Below are positions 8,737 to 16,827 of a stretch of 64,000 nucleotides of DNA, one piece after another. Numbering within the stretch: the stretch's first letter is position 1; each line of letters starts with the position of its first letter. The stretch comes from Streptomyces sp. CB01201 (GTDB lineage Bacteria; Actinomycetota; Actinomycetes; Streptomycetales; Streptomycetaceae): NCBI RefSeq assembly GCF_002803085.1, contig NZ_NNBJ01000014.1:1-64000 (forward strand), read 5' to 3'. The position numbers were made by a program, and so were the translations under genes. The notes beneath the pieces are model-generated. The model did not search any database and was not told where the DNA came from. It worked only from the letters and a program-made list of their open reading frames with translations.

Positions 8737-9240
8737 ATGAACGACAAGCCGGTCCCGGGGCGCATGACCGCCGCCGCCGAGGGAGACGTGGTCGTCTTTC
8801 TCATCGGAATGCGCATCAACAGCTTCAGGGCGCTGCGCAGTTGGCTGCCCGTCTCGGCGGCCATGCCGCGGATGCTGAAGGAGCTGGAAAGGGAGAAGGA
8901 GCAGGGCGTCGGGCTGCTCGGCTACCGGCCCGTGCTCGGTGGGCCGCGCCTGATCGGCGTGATCCAGTACTGGGAGTCCAAGGAGAAGCTGCTGGCCTAC
9001 GCGTCCGCCGCGGACAAGGAGCACCGACCGGCCTGGGCGGCCTTCAACCGCCGGGCCCGGGCGGGCCGGGGCCACGTCGGGATCTGGCACGAGACGTATG
9101 TCGTGCCCGCCGGGTCGTACGAGTCGGTGTACCTGAACATGCCGGAGTCGGCGGCCGGTCTCGGCGCGGCCACCGGTCTGGTCCCGGTCGGCCGGCGGGG
9201 CGATCGGGCGGCCGACCGTCTCAAGATCCAGGCGGGTTGA
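8737..9240 (+). CDS. DUF4188 family protein
   Basis: 167 residues starting at the ATG after AGGGGGAACGTC. The sequence has the DUF4188 pattern: a hydrophobic VVVFLIGMRINSF strand, then MPRMLKELE, a YWES segment, and WHETYVVPAGSYESVYLNMP near the C-terminus. Distant relatives are heme-dependent aldoxime dehydratase-like and monooxygenase-like ferredoxin-fold proteins, but the function is not established. It is probably induced through the divergent MerR regulator. Confidence 0.8.
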   Translation: MNDKPVPGRMTAAAEGDVVVFLIGMRINSFRALRSWLPVSAAMPRMLKELEREKEQGVGLLGYRPVLGGPRLIGVIQYWESKEKLLAYASAADKEHRPAWAAFNRRARAGRGHVGIWHETYVVPAGSYESVYLNMPESAAGLGAATGLVPVGRRGDRAADRLKIQAG

Positions 9241-9399
9241 TTCCGACCCTCGGACACCAGGGGCTTCCCGCCGGGGCGCGGCCACGTCCTCACCAGGGAC
9301 AACTCATCGGCCACATCATCAACTTGGCAGGCCGTCGTCTTGGCATTCCGGGTGGGAGCATGGAGCATGGGCCTTGCGGGCGGTCGATGCGAGAGGTCC

Positions 9400-10005
9400 A
9401 TGATAAAGATTCTGATTGCCGAGGACATGGCGATGCTGCGCCGAGCGCTGGTCGAAATCCTCTCATTGGAAGCGGACTTCGAAGTGGTGGCCGAAGTCGA
9501 ATCCGGCGACGAGATCGTCCCCAAGGCAATCGCCCTGCAACCGGATGTGGCTGTGCTCGACATCGGTCTGCCCGGCATGGACGGCATCTCCGCGGCCGCC
9601 GCGCTGGGTACCGTCCTGCCCGACTGCCGGATCCTCATGCTCACAGGGCTCGGCAACCCCAGCACCCTGCGCCGAGCCCTGGCCACCCGGGCCACCGGCT
9701 TCCTGCGCAAGGACGCCGATCCGGCCCAACTCATGGGCGCGATCAGGGCGGTGGCCTCCGGGGAGACGGCGATCGACCCCCAATTGGCGATCGCGGCACT
9801 CCAGGACGTGACGCAGCCGCTGGCGCCCCGCGAGCTGGAGGTCCTCCGGCTCGCCGCCGCGGGCGAGGGCACCGCGGCCATCGCCCGCAGGCTGTTCCTC
9901 TCGCCGGGCACGGTGCGCAACTACCTGAACAGCGCCGTGGTGAAACTGGGCGCCCGCAACCGTATGGACGCGGTACGGATCGCGCGCGAGAGCGGCTGGA
10001 TCTGA
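9400..10005 (+). CDS. NarL/FixJ-type response regulator
   Basis: 201 residues; the ATG at 9400 follows GAGAGG. The receiver domain has the acidic pocket AED (residues 8-10), phosphoacceptor Asp in VLDIGLPGMDG and Lys in FLRKDA. The C-terminal LuxR-type helix-turn-helix reads LAPRELEVLRLAAAGEGTAAIARRLFLSPGTVRNYLNSAVVKLGA. It faces the histidine kinase at 10073 (convergent, 67 bases apart), its likely cognate partner. It is the first gene at the left margin of the anthracycline cluster and may regulate it or the exporter; that role is inferred. Confidence 0.92.
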   Translation: MIKILIAEDMAMLRRALVEILSLEADFEVVAEVESGDEIVPKAIALQPDVAVLDIGLPGMDGISAAAALGTVLPDCRILMLTGLGNPSTLRRALATRATGFLRKDADPAQLMGAIRAVASGETAIDPQLAIAALQDVTQPLAPRELEVLRLAAAGEGTAAIARRLFLSPGTVRNYLNSAVVKLGARNRMDAVRIARESGWI

Positions 10006-10072
10006 GGCGGGGCGAGCGCGTTCCGCCGGCCTCGGGTACCGCCCCGTCGTCCTTCGGCTCAGGCCTCCGCGT

Positions 10073-11347
10073 TCAGGCCGCTGTCCGGCCCCGGCCGGCA
10101 CGGCCGAGTGGTGCGTCTCCCTCCGGCGGGCGCACGGCTGCGGCGGGAGGACGCAGGAAGCGGCGTCTCGGCTCCTGGGCCGCTGCCGGGAGCGGGACGA
10201 CTGCCGTCAGGGAGAACCATGTGTCGTCGACGATCTCGATGTTGAGCCGGCCCTCCAGCGCTTCGAGGCGTTCGCGGAGGTTGGTGAGGCCGCTTCCCAG
10301 CAACGTTCCGCTGGTGGGACTGACCGGGGTCTCCTGGATCCCGTCGTTGGTCACGATCAGTCGGACCGCGCCCGGTTCGCGGCTGAGCTGGACGATGCAG
10401 CTTCCGGCCCGGCTGTGCCGGAGCGCATTGGTGATGCCCTCGCGCAGCACCGTCGCCAGTGTCGTCTCGACGTCGGACGGCAGAGGTCCGGCGCTGCCCC
10501 GGGACACGGCGCGGATGCCCATGTCCCGGAGAATGGCGAAGAGGGTGTCGATCTCCGTACTCAGTGACATGGCGCGGTAGGTCTGCGAGACGGCCCGCAC
10601 ATCGGCGAACGCCCGCTGCGTGGTGTCCAGGATCTCCGTCAACTCCTGGCGCAGGCGGGCGTGTTTGGAAGGCGGCAGCCGTCGAGCCAGTTCGCACTTG
10701 AAGGCGATCGTGGTCAGGCTGATGCCCAGCAGGTCGTGCAGATCGCGGGAGAACCGCAGCCGTTCCGCCTCCAGGGCCATCCTGGTCAGCTCGTTCCGGG
10801 TGCGGTGGGCCTCCTCGACGAGACGGGTCAGCTCGGAGAGGCCGTAGACCACAAGACCGGTCAGCGCGGTCGCGATGGTCCCGTACCAGAGCGAACCGCG
10901 GCCCATTCCCGTCCCCAGCACCAGCAGGCCGGCCGACCCCACGGCCAGCGCGTAGATCAGCCATCTCCACCAAAACGGCAGCACGAGCAGGGCGGAGCCG
11001 GCGAGAAACCCCGGGGTGGCGAGCCATGCCTCGGCATAGGCGAGAAACGGAACGTAGGTGAGGACGGCCTGGCACCCGAAGCTCCAGTACTGGAGGCCGG
11101 CCAGTCGCGGCAGGAGGTGCGGGAAGGAATGGATCAGTTGGAGCCCATAGACGAAGAAGAGAGTGGTCATGCCGCTGGCCAGACCGGCAGGTGAGGGGCG
11201 GTCCTCCAGCAGATAGCCCACGCCGATGCCGAAGAACGCGACGAGCACGGCGAAGGTGATGGCGACGGCGGTCCCGAGGGCGAGGTGTCTGCTTCGCGCG
11301 TCCTCCTGTTCGACGTGCGGGTCATGGTGCAGAGCAGAACCTTGCAT
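10073..11347 (-). CDS. Sensor histidine kinase (HisKA_3 type)
   Basis: 424 residues. The first 180 residues are mostly hydrophobic with about six membrane helices and little extracellular loop. The dimerisation domain has the phosphoacceptor in FSRDLHDLLGISLTTI, and the HATPase domain has the GITNALRHSRA N-box. This layout is typical of DesK/NarX-like kinases that pair with NarL regulators and sense membrane or envelope stress, so it is a plausible sensor for anthracycline or membrane damage. An Arg/Pro-rich C-terminal tail of about 40 residues follows the ATPase domain. It is convergent with its presumed regulator. Confidence 0.92.
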   Translation of the reverse strand: MQGSALHHDPHVEQEDARSRHLALGTAVAITFAVLVAFFGIGVGYLLEDRPSPAGLASGMTTLFFVYGLQLIHSFPHLLPRLAGLQYWSFGCQAVLTYVPFLAYAEAWLATPGFLAGSALLVLPFWWRWLIYALAVGSAGLLVLGTGMGRGSLWYGTIATALTGLVVYGLSELTRLVEEAHRTRNELTRMALEAERLRFSRDLHDLLGISLTTIAFKCELARRLPPSKHARLRQELTEILDTTQRAFADVRAVSQTYRAMSLSTEIDTLFAILRDMGIRAVSRGSAGPLPSDVETTLATVLREGITNALRHSRAGSCIVQLSREPGAVRLIVTNDGIQETPVSPTSGTLLGSGLTNLRERLEALEGRLNIEIVDDTWFSLTAVVPLPAAAQEPRRRFLRPPAAAVRPPEGDAPLGRAGRGRTAA

Positions 11348-11630
11348 CTCTTCCCCCCGGACGAGCCGAACGAGTCAGTGAGTCTGGCGGCGCTGCTCCA
11401 GCCTCTCACGGCGTACCGGGAAGATATAGGAATTCCTGGTCGATTTTAATCGGCCGGAATGCCAGGAAGCGGAAACTCGGCAGGATAATGGGCGGACCTG
11501 CTCAAGTTATCCGTGCGGGGCGCGAGTTGGGGTGGGCGAAGGGGTCGCCGTTCACCTTCGCCGGAATCCGGTATTCCTTCTACGCTTGTCCGACGGAACG
11601 CACCCTGCCCGTTGCTTTCGGCACGACCTG

Positions 11631-11668
11631 GCGGCGCCTGCGAGGGCTCTTCACCTCGCAGGCGCCGC
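11631..11668. terminator. Perfect 15-bp hairpin
   Basis: Stem 11631-11645 with 11654-11668, loop GCTCTTCA. No U-tract, as is common in Streptomyces. No gene ends into it on the plus strand. Confidence 0.55.
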
Positions 11669-11684
11669 TTCGGTCGGGGAGGCA

Positions 11685-11744
11685 AGCCACGGCAGCTCGG
11701 GGCCGGCCGACGGGGGTGGACAACCGACCCCGGCTGCCGTGGCT
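11685..11744. terminator. 12-bp hairpin after the exporter operon
   Basis: AGCCACGGCAGC (11685-11696) pairs with GCTGCCGTGGCT (11733-11744). It lies 17 bases beyond the permease stop codon, so it probably ends the minus-strand exporter transcript. Confidence 0.65.
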
Positions 11745-11760
11745 CGTTCGGAGGGTGCCG

Positions 11761-12615
11761 CTAGACGCGGCTCTTGGCGCGGTACAGGTGCATGGTCAGC
11801 GGGGCGAAGATCAGCGTGATGACGCCGCACGCCAGCAGGACCCAGCCGATGTCGGTGCCACTCGCGTCGCCGTGGACCAGTCCGCGTACGGCGGTGGCCG
11901 CCCTGCTGACCGGGTTGGCGTTGACGATCGCCTCCATCCAGCCCGGCATCGTCTCGGGCCGCACGAAGATGTTGCTCGTGAAGACCAGGGGGAACATCAC
12001 CAGCATGCTGGAGCCGGACACCGTCTCCGGCGCCTTGGCGACCACGCCGAGCGCGGCGAAGATCCAGCTGACGCTCACCGCGAAGACCAGCAGGAGGAGC
12101 ATCGCGGCCAGCACTCCGCCCACCCCGCCGTCGGGCCGGAAGCCGAGGGCGAGGCCGACGGCCATCGTGGTGGTCAGGGCCAGCACGTAACGGAAGATGT
12201 CGCCGAGGATGCTTCCCACGATGGTGGCCGGCTGCCAGAACGGCAGGGTCCGGAAGCGGTCGTAGATGCCCCGGGTGATGTCCATGTTGAGCGCGGTGCC
12301 GGTGTAGACCGTCGGCATCACGACCGTCTGCACGAGGACGCCGGGCAGGAAGTACTGGAGGTATTCCTTGGTCGACCCGGCGAACGCGCCGCCGAAGAGG
12401 TAGGTGAAGGTCAGCAGGAAGACGATGGGCATCAGCGTGACGTCGAACAGCACCGCCACGCCGTAGTGCTTCATCTTCCGCATCGTCCGCCAGGCCGAGA
12501 CCCGCACCGCCGTCAGCGGGTTGGGGCGAGAGGGGCGGATCTGGCTGGTGAGGGCCTTGCGCAGGGCGTCGGCGGGCACGCCCGGGGTGGCCGCCGTCTC
12601 GGATGTGATGGTCAT
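11761..12615 (-). CDS. ABC-2 type permease of an anthracycline-type exporter (DrrB-like)
   Basis: 284 residues with about six hydrophobic segments, a cytoplasmic N-terminus (MTITSETAAT) and the VGLALGFRPDGG / PLVFTSNIFVRPETMPGW region seen in daunorubicin-resistance permeases. Start and stop overlap the ATPase gene by 4 bases (ATGA), so the pair is co-translated. In the DrrAB family the complex pumps anthracyclines out of the producer at ATP cost. Its place at the edge of an anthracycline cluster supports self-resistance by efflux. Confidence 0.9.
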   Translation of the reverse strand: MTITSETAATPGVPADALRKALTSQIRPSRPNPLTAVRVSAWRTMRKMKHYGVAVLFDVTLMPIVFLLTFTYLFGGAFAGSTKEYLQYFLPGVLVQTVVMPTVYTGTALNMDITRGIYDRFRTLPFWQPATIVGSILGDIFRYVLALTTTMAVGLALGFRPDGGVGGVLAAMLLLLVFAVSVSWIFAALGVVAKAPETVSGSSMLVMFPLVFTSNIFVRPETMPGWMEAIVNANPVSRAATAVRGLVHGDASGTDIGWVLLACGVITLIFAPLTMHLYRAKSRV

Positions 12616-13592
12616 GCCGCGTCCTCTTCGTTGGCGGTGCTGTCTTCGGCGGGGCGCCCGGTCAGGGCCAGGAAGACCTCGTCGAGACTGGGTCGGCCGA
12701 ATGCGAAGTCCGAGACGGCGATCTCGGCGCGGGCGAGTTCGGCCAGGGCTCGGACCACCCGGTCGTTGTCGTCGGTCCGCACGGAGAGCGCGAACGGGTC
12801 GGACTCCTGGAAGACCGGTGACGCGAGCGTCCGGGTGAGTAACTGGGAGGCCTCGGGGCGGCTTTCGGCGTTGACGAGCCGTACGTGCAGAGCGCCGGTG
12901 CCGACCGATGCCTTGAGTTCGCCCGTGGTGCCCTCGGCGATGACCCGGCCGTGGTCGATGACGGCGATCCGGTCGGCCAGTTGGTCGGCCTCGTCCAGGT
13001 ACTGCGTGGTGAGCAGGATCGTGGTGCCCAGGGCCACCATCGCCCGCACGCTGTCCCACACCTGGTTGCGGCTGCGCGGGTCGAGGCCGGTGGTCGGCTC
13101 GTCCAGGAAGAGCAGGTCGGGGGTGATCACGAGGCTGGCGGCGATGTCGAGCCGGCGGCGCATGCCCCCGGAGAAGGTCTTGGCCTGCCGTCCGGCGGCA
13201 TCGGTGAGGTCGAAGGCCGCGAGCAGCTCCTCGGACCGGTCCGCGGCCTGTGCGCGGGAGAAGCCCAGCAGCCTGGCGAGCAGGGTCAGGTTCTCGGTGG
13301 CGGTGAGGTCCTCGTCGATCGAGGCGAACTGGCCGGTGAGGCTCACCCGGCTGCGCACCGCCTCGGCCTCCTTGACGACATCGTGCCCGAGCACCCGGGC
13401 GGTTCCGCCGTCCGGGGTCAGCAGGGTGGACAGCATCCGGATCGTCGTCGTCTTGCCCGCGCCGTTGGGTCCCAGCACCCCGTAGACGACGCCCTGGGGG
13501 ATGGCCAGGTCGACGCCGTCGACGGCGCGGGTCTCACCGAAGACTTTGACGAGGCCCGACGTCTCGATGGCAAGAGTGGATTGCGAACTCAA
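12612..13592 (-). CDS. ABC transporter ATP-binding protein (DrrA-like)
   Basis: 326 residues. I place the start at a TTG (13592) because AAGGAG lies 8 bases upstream; a longer reading to 13691 adds a low-complexity leader. Walker A is GPNGAGKTT (41-49), the signature is FSGGMRRRLDIA and Walker B is LLFLDEPTTGLD. The C-terminal 90 residues, ending in the FGRPSLDEVFLALTG motif, are typical of DrrA proteins and needed for coupling to DrrB. Two dyads containing CAA-TTTG halves lie upstream, next to a PadR gene, suggesting drug-responsive control. Confidence 0.92.
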   Translation of the reverse strand: MSSQSTLAIETSGLVKVFGETRAVDGVDLAIPQGVVYGVLGPNGAGKTTTIRMLSTLLTPDGGTARVLGHDVVKEAEAVRSRVSLTGQFASIDEDLTATENLTLLARLLGFSRAQAADRSEELLAAFDLTDAAGRQAKTFSGGMRRRLDIAASLVITPDLLFLDEPTTGLDPRSRNQVWDSVRAMVALGTTILLTTQYLDEADQLADRIAVIDHGRVIAEGTTGELKASVGTGALHVRLVNAESRPEASQLLTRTLASPVFQESDPFALSVRTDDNDRVVRALAELARAEIAVSDFAFGRPSLDEVFLALTGRPAEDSTANEEDAA

Positions 13593-13695
13593 TCTGTGAC
13601 TCCTTGGTCCTGATGCGCCACGAGGGACTGCGCCCACGGCAGGCACACGGGAGGGACTCTGAGGGGTGGAAGGGCGGGAAACGAGCGGCACCCAG

Positions 13696-13716
13696 GGTCA
13701 ATATTCAAATTTGACC
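13696..13716. promoter_or_regulatory. Dyad upstream of the exporter genes
   Basis: GGTCAA and TTGACC halves flank a 9-base centre that contains the palindrome TCAAATTTGA (13705-13714). It lies about 105 bases upstream of the ATPase start and beyond the end of the PadR gene; a candidate PadR operator. Confidence 0.45.
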
Positions 13717-13747
13717 ACTCCCTCAAAGCTAGAGCACGAGGAGCCAA

Positions 13748-13765
13748 CTATGCAAGTTTGATTAG
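13748..13765. promoter_or_regulatory. CTA-N2-CAAGTTTG-N2-TAG site upstream of the exporter
   Basis: CTATGCAAGTTTGATTAG lies between the PadR stop codon and the exporter genes. A near copy lies at 19007-19024, upstream of the nitroreductase gene. The outer CTA/TAG and inner CAA/TTG halves are symmetric, as in repressor operators. Confidence 0.5.
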
Positions 13766-13783
13766 TGGGTCAGGAGAGAACGA

Positions 13784-14395
13784 TCAGTACGCCGGCGACT
13801 CGACGGGGGCATGCCAGGCTCCCGGCATCCCGAAGGCGTCTCCGTGCTCGCCGGCCATCTCGTACTCCCCTGCCCTCACCCGTTCCAGCAGGTCATGCGT
13901 CCACTCCACACCGAGGTCGGCATACCGCGTGCGCATGGTCCACAGCTCGCTCAGATGCGGCGGCAGGCCGTCGGCGCGGGCCGCCGTGGATTCCCCCCGG
14001 AGTGCCGCCTGCTGTGCCTCCAGGATGTCCAGGCGGGTGGCGAGGGCCGCGACGGCGCGGTCGCGGGGGAGCGCGGGCATCAGGGCGAGGCCGGCGCTGA
14101 GCATGTCGGCCCGGTGCTCGGGCCGTTCCAGGGCGTCGACGAGCAGCCGGAAGAACTCCGCGTCCCCCTCGGGGGTCACGCTGTAGTCCACCCGCCCCGG
14201 CCAGTGCGCGATCTCGCTGGCCTCCATGAGTCCGGCCTTCGCCAGCTGGCGCAGCGCGTGATAGATCGATCCGGGCTTGACGTTCGCCCAGTCGTCGATC
14301 CCCCAGGACAGCAGCTCGGCCCGCACCCGGTAGCCGTGCGTCCTGCCGAAACCGCGTACCACTCCGAGGACCAACAGCCGCGTCGCCGACATCAT
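13784..14395 (-). CDS. PadR-family transcriptional regulator
   Basis: 203 residues. The winged helix covers residues 1-80 (LLVLGVVRGFGRTHGYRVRA, then KPGSIYHALRQLAKAGLME), followed by a C-terminal helical dimerisation domain. I start at the ATG of MMSATRLLVLG, preceded by GGGG; a reading to 14488 adds 31 unlikely residues. It is read into the exporter genes on the same strand. PadR proteins near ABC exporters are commonly drug-binding repressors of the pump (the LmrR paradigm), and it is likely that this one senses the anthracycline. Confidence 0.88.
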   Translation of the reverse strand: MMSATRLLVLGVVRGFGRTHGYRVRAELLSWGIDDWANVKPGSIYHALRQLAKAGLMEASEIAHWPGRVDYSVTPEGDAEFFRLLVDALERPEHRADMLSAGLALMPALPRDRAVAALATRLDILEAQQAALRGESTAARADGLPPHLSELWTMRTRYADLGVEWTHDLLERVRAGEYEMAGEHGDAFGMPGAWHAPVESPAY

Positions 14396-14536
14396 CACCC
14401 CGTTCCGCCTGGTGCGGCGTACCGCCTGCCCGCCGCCCGCCTGGGCGTCAGCATAGTGAACCGCCGGCGGCGGTGACGGAGCACGCACCGTCCCCGAACT
14501 CCCGGCGGCCGACGGGCGGTTGAGCTGTGTGACGGC

Positions 14537-14974
14537 TCAGCTGCTCGCCTCAAGCTCCACCTTCGGAACGTCCGGCAGCTTGCCCAACTGCACCAGCAGG
14601 GGGCGCATGTTGATGACGTCCCAGTGCTCGACGACCTTGCCGTCCGCGAAGCGCAGCTCCTCCACCAGGTGCCAACTCACGGGCCGGCCGGTCGGTTTCA
14701 CGCCCATGAACTCGTTCTGGTGGGTGGCGGTCACGGTGATCCGCAGGATGACCCGGTCCTCCTCGGCCATGATGCTCTTCACTTCGAGCCGGAGATCGGG
14801 GAACGCCTTCAACCCGCCCTCCATGAGCTTGATCATGTCGGCGGAACTCACCTCGCTGTCTTCGGAGTAGTGCACGATGTCCGGCGACCAGTGCTTGATG
14901 ATCCCGCTCAGATCCCACCGGTTCCAGGCGGCGACCATCTCCAGGCACAGCGCCTTGCGATCGGCCAATGACAT
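14537..14974 (-). CDS. aclR: SnoaL2/AclR-like protein, putative anthracycline C-1 hydroxylation component
   Basis: 145 residues with the SnoaL/NTF2-like fold: an N-terminal helix (LCLEMVAAWNRWDLSGIIKHWSPDIVHYS) followed by beta strands carrying GVKPTGRPVSWHLVEELRFADGKVVEHWDVIN. The pattern resembles AclR of the S. galilaeus cinerubin pathway and SnoaL2 of nogalamycin rather than the ring-closing cyclases SnoaL/AknH. SnoaL2 works with the reductase SnoaW to hydroxylate C-1. Here an NmrA-type reductase gene lies divergently 218 bases away, recreating that pair. This implies a 1-hydroxy aglycone (epsilon-pyrromycinone type). Confidence 0.82.
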   Translation of the reverse strand: MSLADRKALCLEMVAAWNRWDLSGIIKHWSPDIVHYSEDSEVSSADMIKLMEGGLKAFPDLRLEVKSIMAEEDRVILRITVTATHQNEFMGVKPTGRPVSWHLVEELRFADGKVVEHWDVINMRPLLVQLGKLPDVPKVELEASS

Positions 14975-15192
14975 GGCGATTCCTCACAGTCTCGCGGACG
15001 ATGTCCCGCCAGCCTGCCCGCGCCCGCGTGAAATCGCCTGAAGGACCGCTCCATTCCTCCTTGAGCGGCGCGGGCAGCCCCGGTCCATCGGGCCTCGCGG
15101 GACCCTCCAGCCCGGCGCGACAGCCTTGGCGTCCTGGAACCACCTCTCCGGCATGCCGCCGGGGAGCACGCCCGCCTGCCGAGGAGGAGCCT

Positions 15193-16035
15193 TTGAACAT
15201 CCTGCTGACCGGTGCCACGGGCAGGGTCGGCCGCCATGTCGCGGACGGCCTGGTGGCCATGGGACATCATGTGCGGGCGCTCACCCGGACTCCGTCAACT
15301 GCCGCGCTGCCAGCGGGAGTCGAGGTCGTCCAGGGTGATCTGGAGCAGCCGGGGACCCTGCCGAAGGCCCTGGTGGGCATCGACCGGATGTACCTCTTCC
15401 CGGTGCCCGGGACCGCCCGCGAGGTGGCGGCGCTGGCCCGGGACGCGGGGGTCCGGCACATCGTCGTCCTGTCGTCCAGTTCGGTCCTTGAGGACGCCGA
15501 CAACCCCAGCCACCAGCACCACCGGGCGGTCGAACGGGCCGTCGAGGAAAGCGGCGTGGACTGGACCTTCGTACGCCCCGACGAGTTCGCCGGCAATGCC
15601 CTCTGGAAGTGGGGGGACTCCATCCGTACGGAGAACGTGGTGCGCGCCCCGTACGGCAAGGCCGCCCGGGCGGTCGTCCACGAGGCCGACATCGCGGCGG
15701 TGGCGGTGGCCGCCCTGCTGGAGGACGGACACGCGGGCGCGCGGTACCTGGTGACGGGCCCCGCGGCACTGACACAGATCGAGCAGGTCCGCGTCCTGGC
15801 GGAAGCGATCGGCCGGGAGATCCGCTTCGAGGAGCTGAGCCGTGCGGCCGGGCGCGCGGCGATGAGCGGTTTCATGCCGCCCGAGGTCGTCGAGATGCTG
15901 CTCGACTACCTCGCGGCATCGGCCGCCGCCCCCGGCCCGGTGACCGATGTGGTGCACAAGGTCACGGGCCGGGAAGCCCGCACCTTCGCGAGCTGGGCCG
16001 CGGAGCACGTCGACAATTTCAGCAGTTCCGGCTGA
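15193..16035 (+). CDS. NmrA/SDR-type NAD(P)H oxidoreductase (SnoaW-like partner)
   Basis: 280 residues from a TTG start at 15193, directly after GAGGAGGAG; an in-frame start upstream would run through the promoter region. An atypical SDR: the nucleotide-binding motif GATGRVG is at residues 7-13, and the Tyr-x3-Lys triad of catalytic SDRs is not apparent, as in NmrA/SnoaW-like reductases. SnoaW reduces the substrate with NADPH so that it can react with oxygen together with SnoaL2. The divergent AclR-like gene supports that role. Other NmrA-like functions cannot be excluded. Confidence 0.8.
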   Translation: MNILLTGATGRVGRHVADGLVAMGHHVRALTRTPSTAALPAGVEVVQGDLEQPGTLPKALVGIDRMYLFPVPGTAREVAALARDAGVRHIVVLSSSSVLEDADNPSHQHHRAVERAVEESGVDWTFVRPDEFAGNALWKWGDSIRTENVVRAPYGKAARAVVHEADIAAVAVAALLEDGHAGARYLVTGPAALTQIEQVRVLAEAIGREIRFEELSRAAGRAAMSGFMPPEVVEMLLDYLAASAAAPGPVTDVVHKVTGREARTFASWAAEHVDNFSSSG

Positions 16036-16051
16036 GGGAGGGGAGACCGCG

Positions 16052-16780
16052 ATGTACGGATCCGGGATGGCCGAGATCTACGAGCTGCTCCACGAGTCGC
16101 GCGGCAAGGACTACCGCGCGGAGGCGGCCACCGTCACGGAACTCGTCAGGAGCTGGAATCCGCAGGCGGCCTCGCTGCTGGACGTCGCCTGTGGCACCGG
16201 CGCGCATCTGCGTCACTTCGCCGCACTCTTCGACAAGGTCGAGGGGCTGGAGCTGTCCGACGCCATGCTGGCGATGGCCCGCGCCGCCGTGCCCGCCGCC
16301 GTGCTGCACGGCGGTGACATGCGCGACCTGTCCCTGGGGCGCTCCTACGACGTGATCACCTGCATGTTCGGCGCGATCGCCTATCTGAAGGACACCGCCG
16401 AACTGACCACGACCCTGCGGTCGTTCGCGGACCATCTCGCGCCGGGCGGGGTCGTGGCGGTCGACCCGTGGTGGTTCCTGGAAACCTCCCTCGACCGCCA
16501 TGTCAGCGCGGACACGGTGACCGTGGGGAGCCGGACCATGACCCGCGTCTCCCACACCGAGCGGCAGGGGCACATCTCGCACATGGTCGTGCACTACGTG
16601 GTGGCCGAACCCGGCAGCGGGGTGGAGCACTTCGCGGAGCAGCACTCCCTGACCCTCTTCACGCGGGCCGAGTACGAGGAGGCGTTCACCCGCGCCGGCC
16701 TGCGGGTCACCTTCGTCGAGAAGATCCAGTCGGGCCGCGGCCTGTTTCTCGCCGACCGGGCCGAGGGCGGGCGGCGCTGA
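16052..16780 (+). CDS. SAM-dependent methyltransferase, amino-sugar N-methyltransferase-like (second copy)
   Basis: 242 residues. Motif I is LLDVACGTGAHL, with GDMRDLSLGRSYDVITCMFGAIAYL and VDPWWFLE downstream. These are the signatures of DesVI/TylM1-type sugar N,N-dimethyltransferases, and the protein is clearly paralogous to AknX2 at 36066-36782. It starts 16 bases after the SnoaW-like gene and shares its strand, so the two are probably one operon ended by the hairpin at 16793. Rhodosamine needs only one dimethyltransferase, so the reason for a second copy is unclear; it could split the two methylations or act on another substrate. Confidence 0.85.
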   Translation: MYGSGMAEIYELLHESRGKDYRAEAATVTELVRSWNPQAASLLDVACGTGAHLRHFAALFDKVEGLELSDAMLAMARAAVPAAVLHGGDMRDLSLGRSYDVITCMFGAIAYLKDTAELTTTLRSFADHLAPGGVVAVDPWWFLETSLDRHVSADTVTVGSRTMTRVSHTERQGHISHMVVHYVVAEPGSGVEHFAEQHSLTLFTRAEYEEAFTRAGLRVTFVEKIQSGRGLFLADRAEGGRR

Positions 16781-16792
16781 GCGGACCCGCCC

Positions 16793-16825
16793 GCGGCGAA
16801 GGGGCGGTGACCGCCCCTTCGCCGC
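16793..16825. terminator. Bidirectional terminator hairpin
   Basis: Perfect 15-bp stem (16793-16807 with 16811-16825), loop TGA, in the 47-base gap between convergent methyltransferase and aknOx genes. Confidence 0.85.
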
Positions 16826-16827
16826 CA

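Larger units (their letters stand above)
11348..11760. other. Non-coding spacer with two strong hairpins
   Basis: 413 bases between the start of the kinase gene and the end of the exporter permease gene. I see no convincing protein. The part next to the kinase is AT rich (likely its promoter); the rest holds the perfect hairpins at 11631-11668 and 11685-11744. Confidence 0.5.

Noticed and set aside
11488..13485. 665-codon plus-strand frame across the exporter genes
   Set aside because: It runs antisense to DrrA/DrrB-like genes and through two terminator hairpins; composition is not protein-like.
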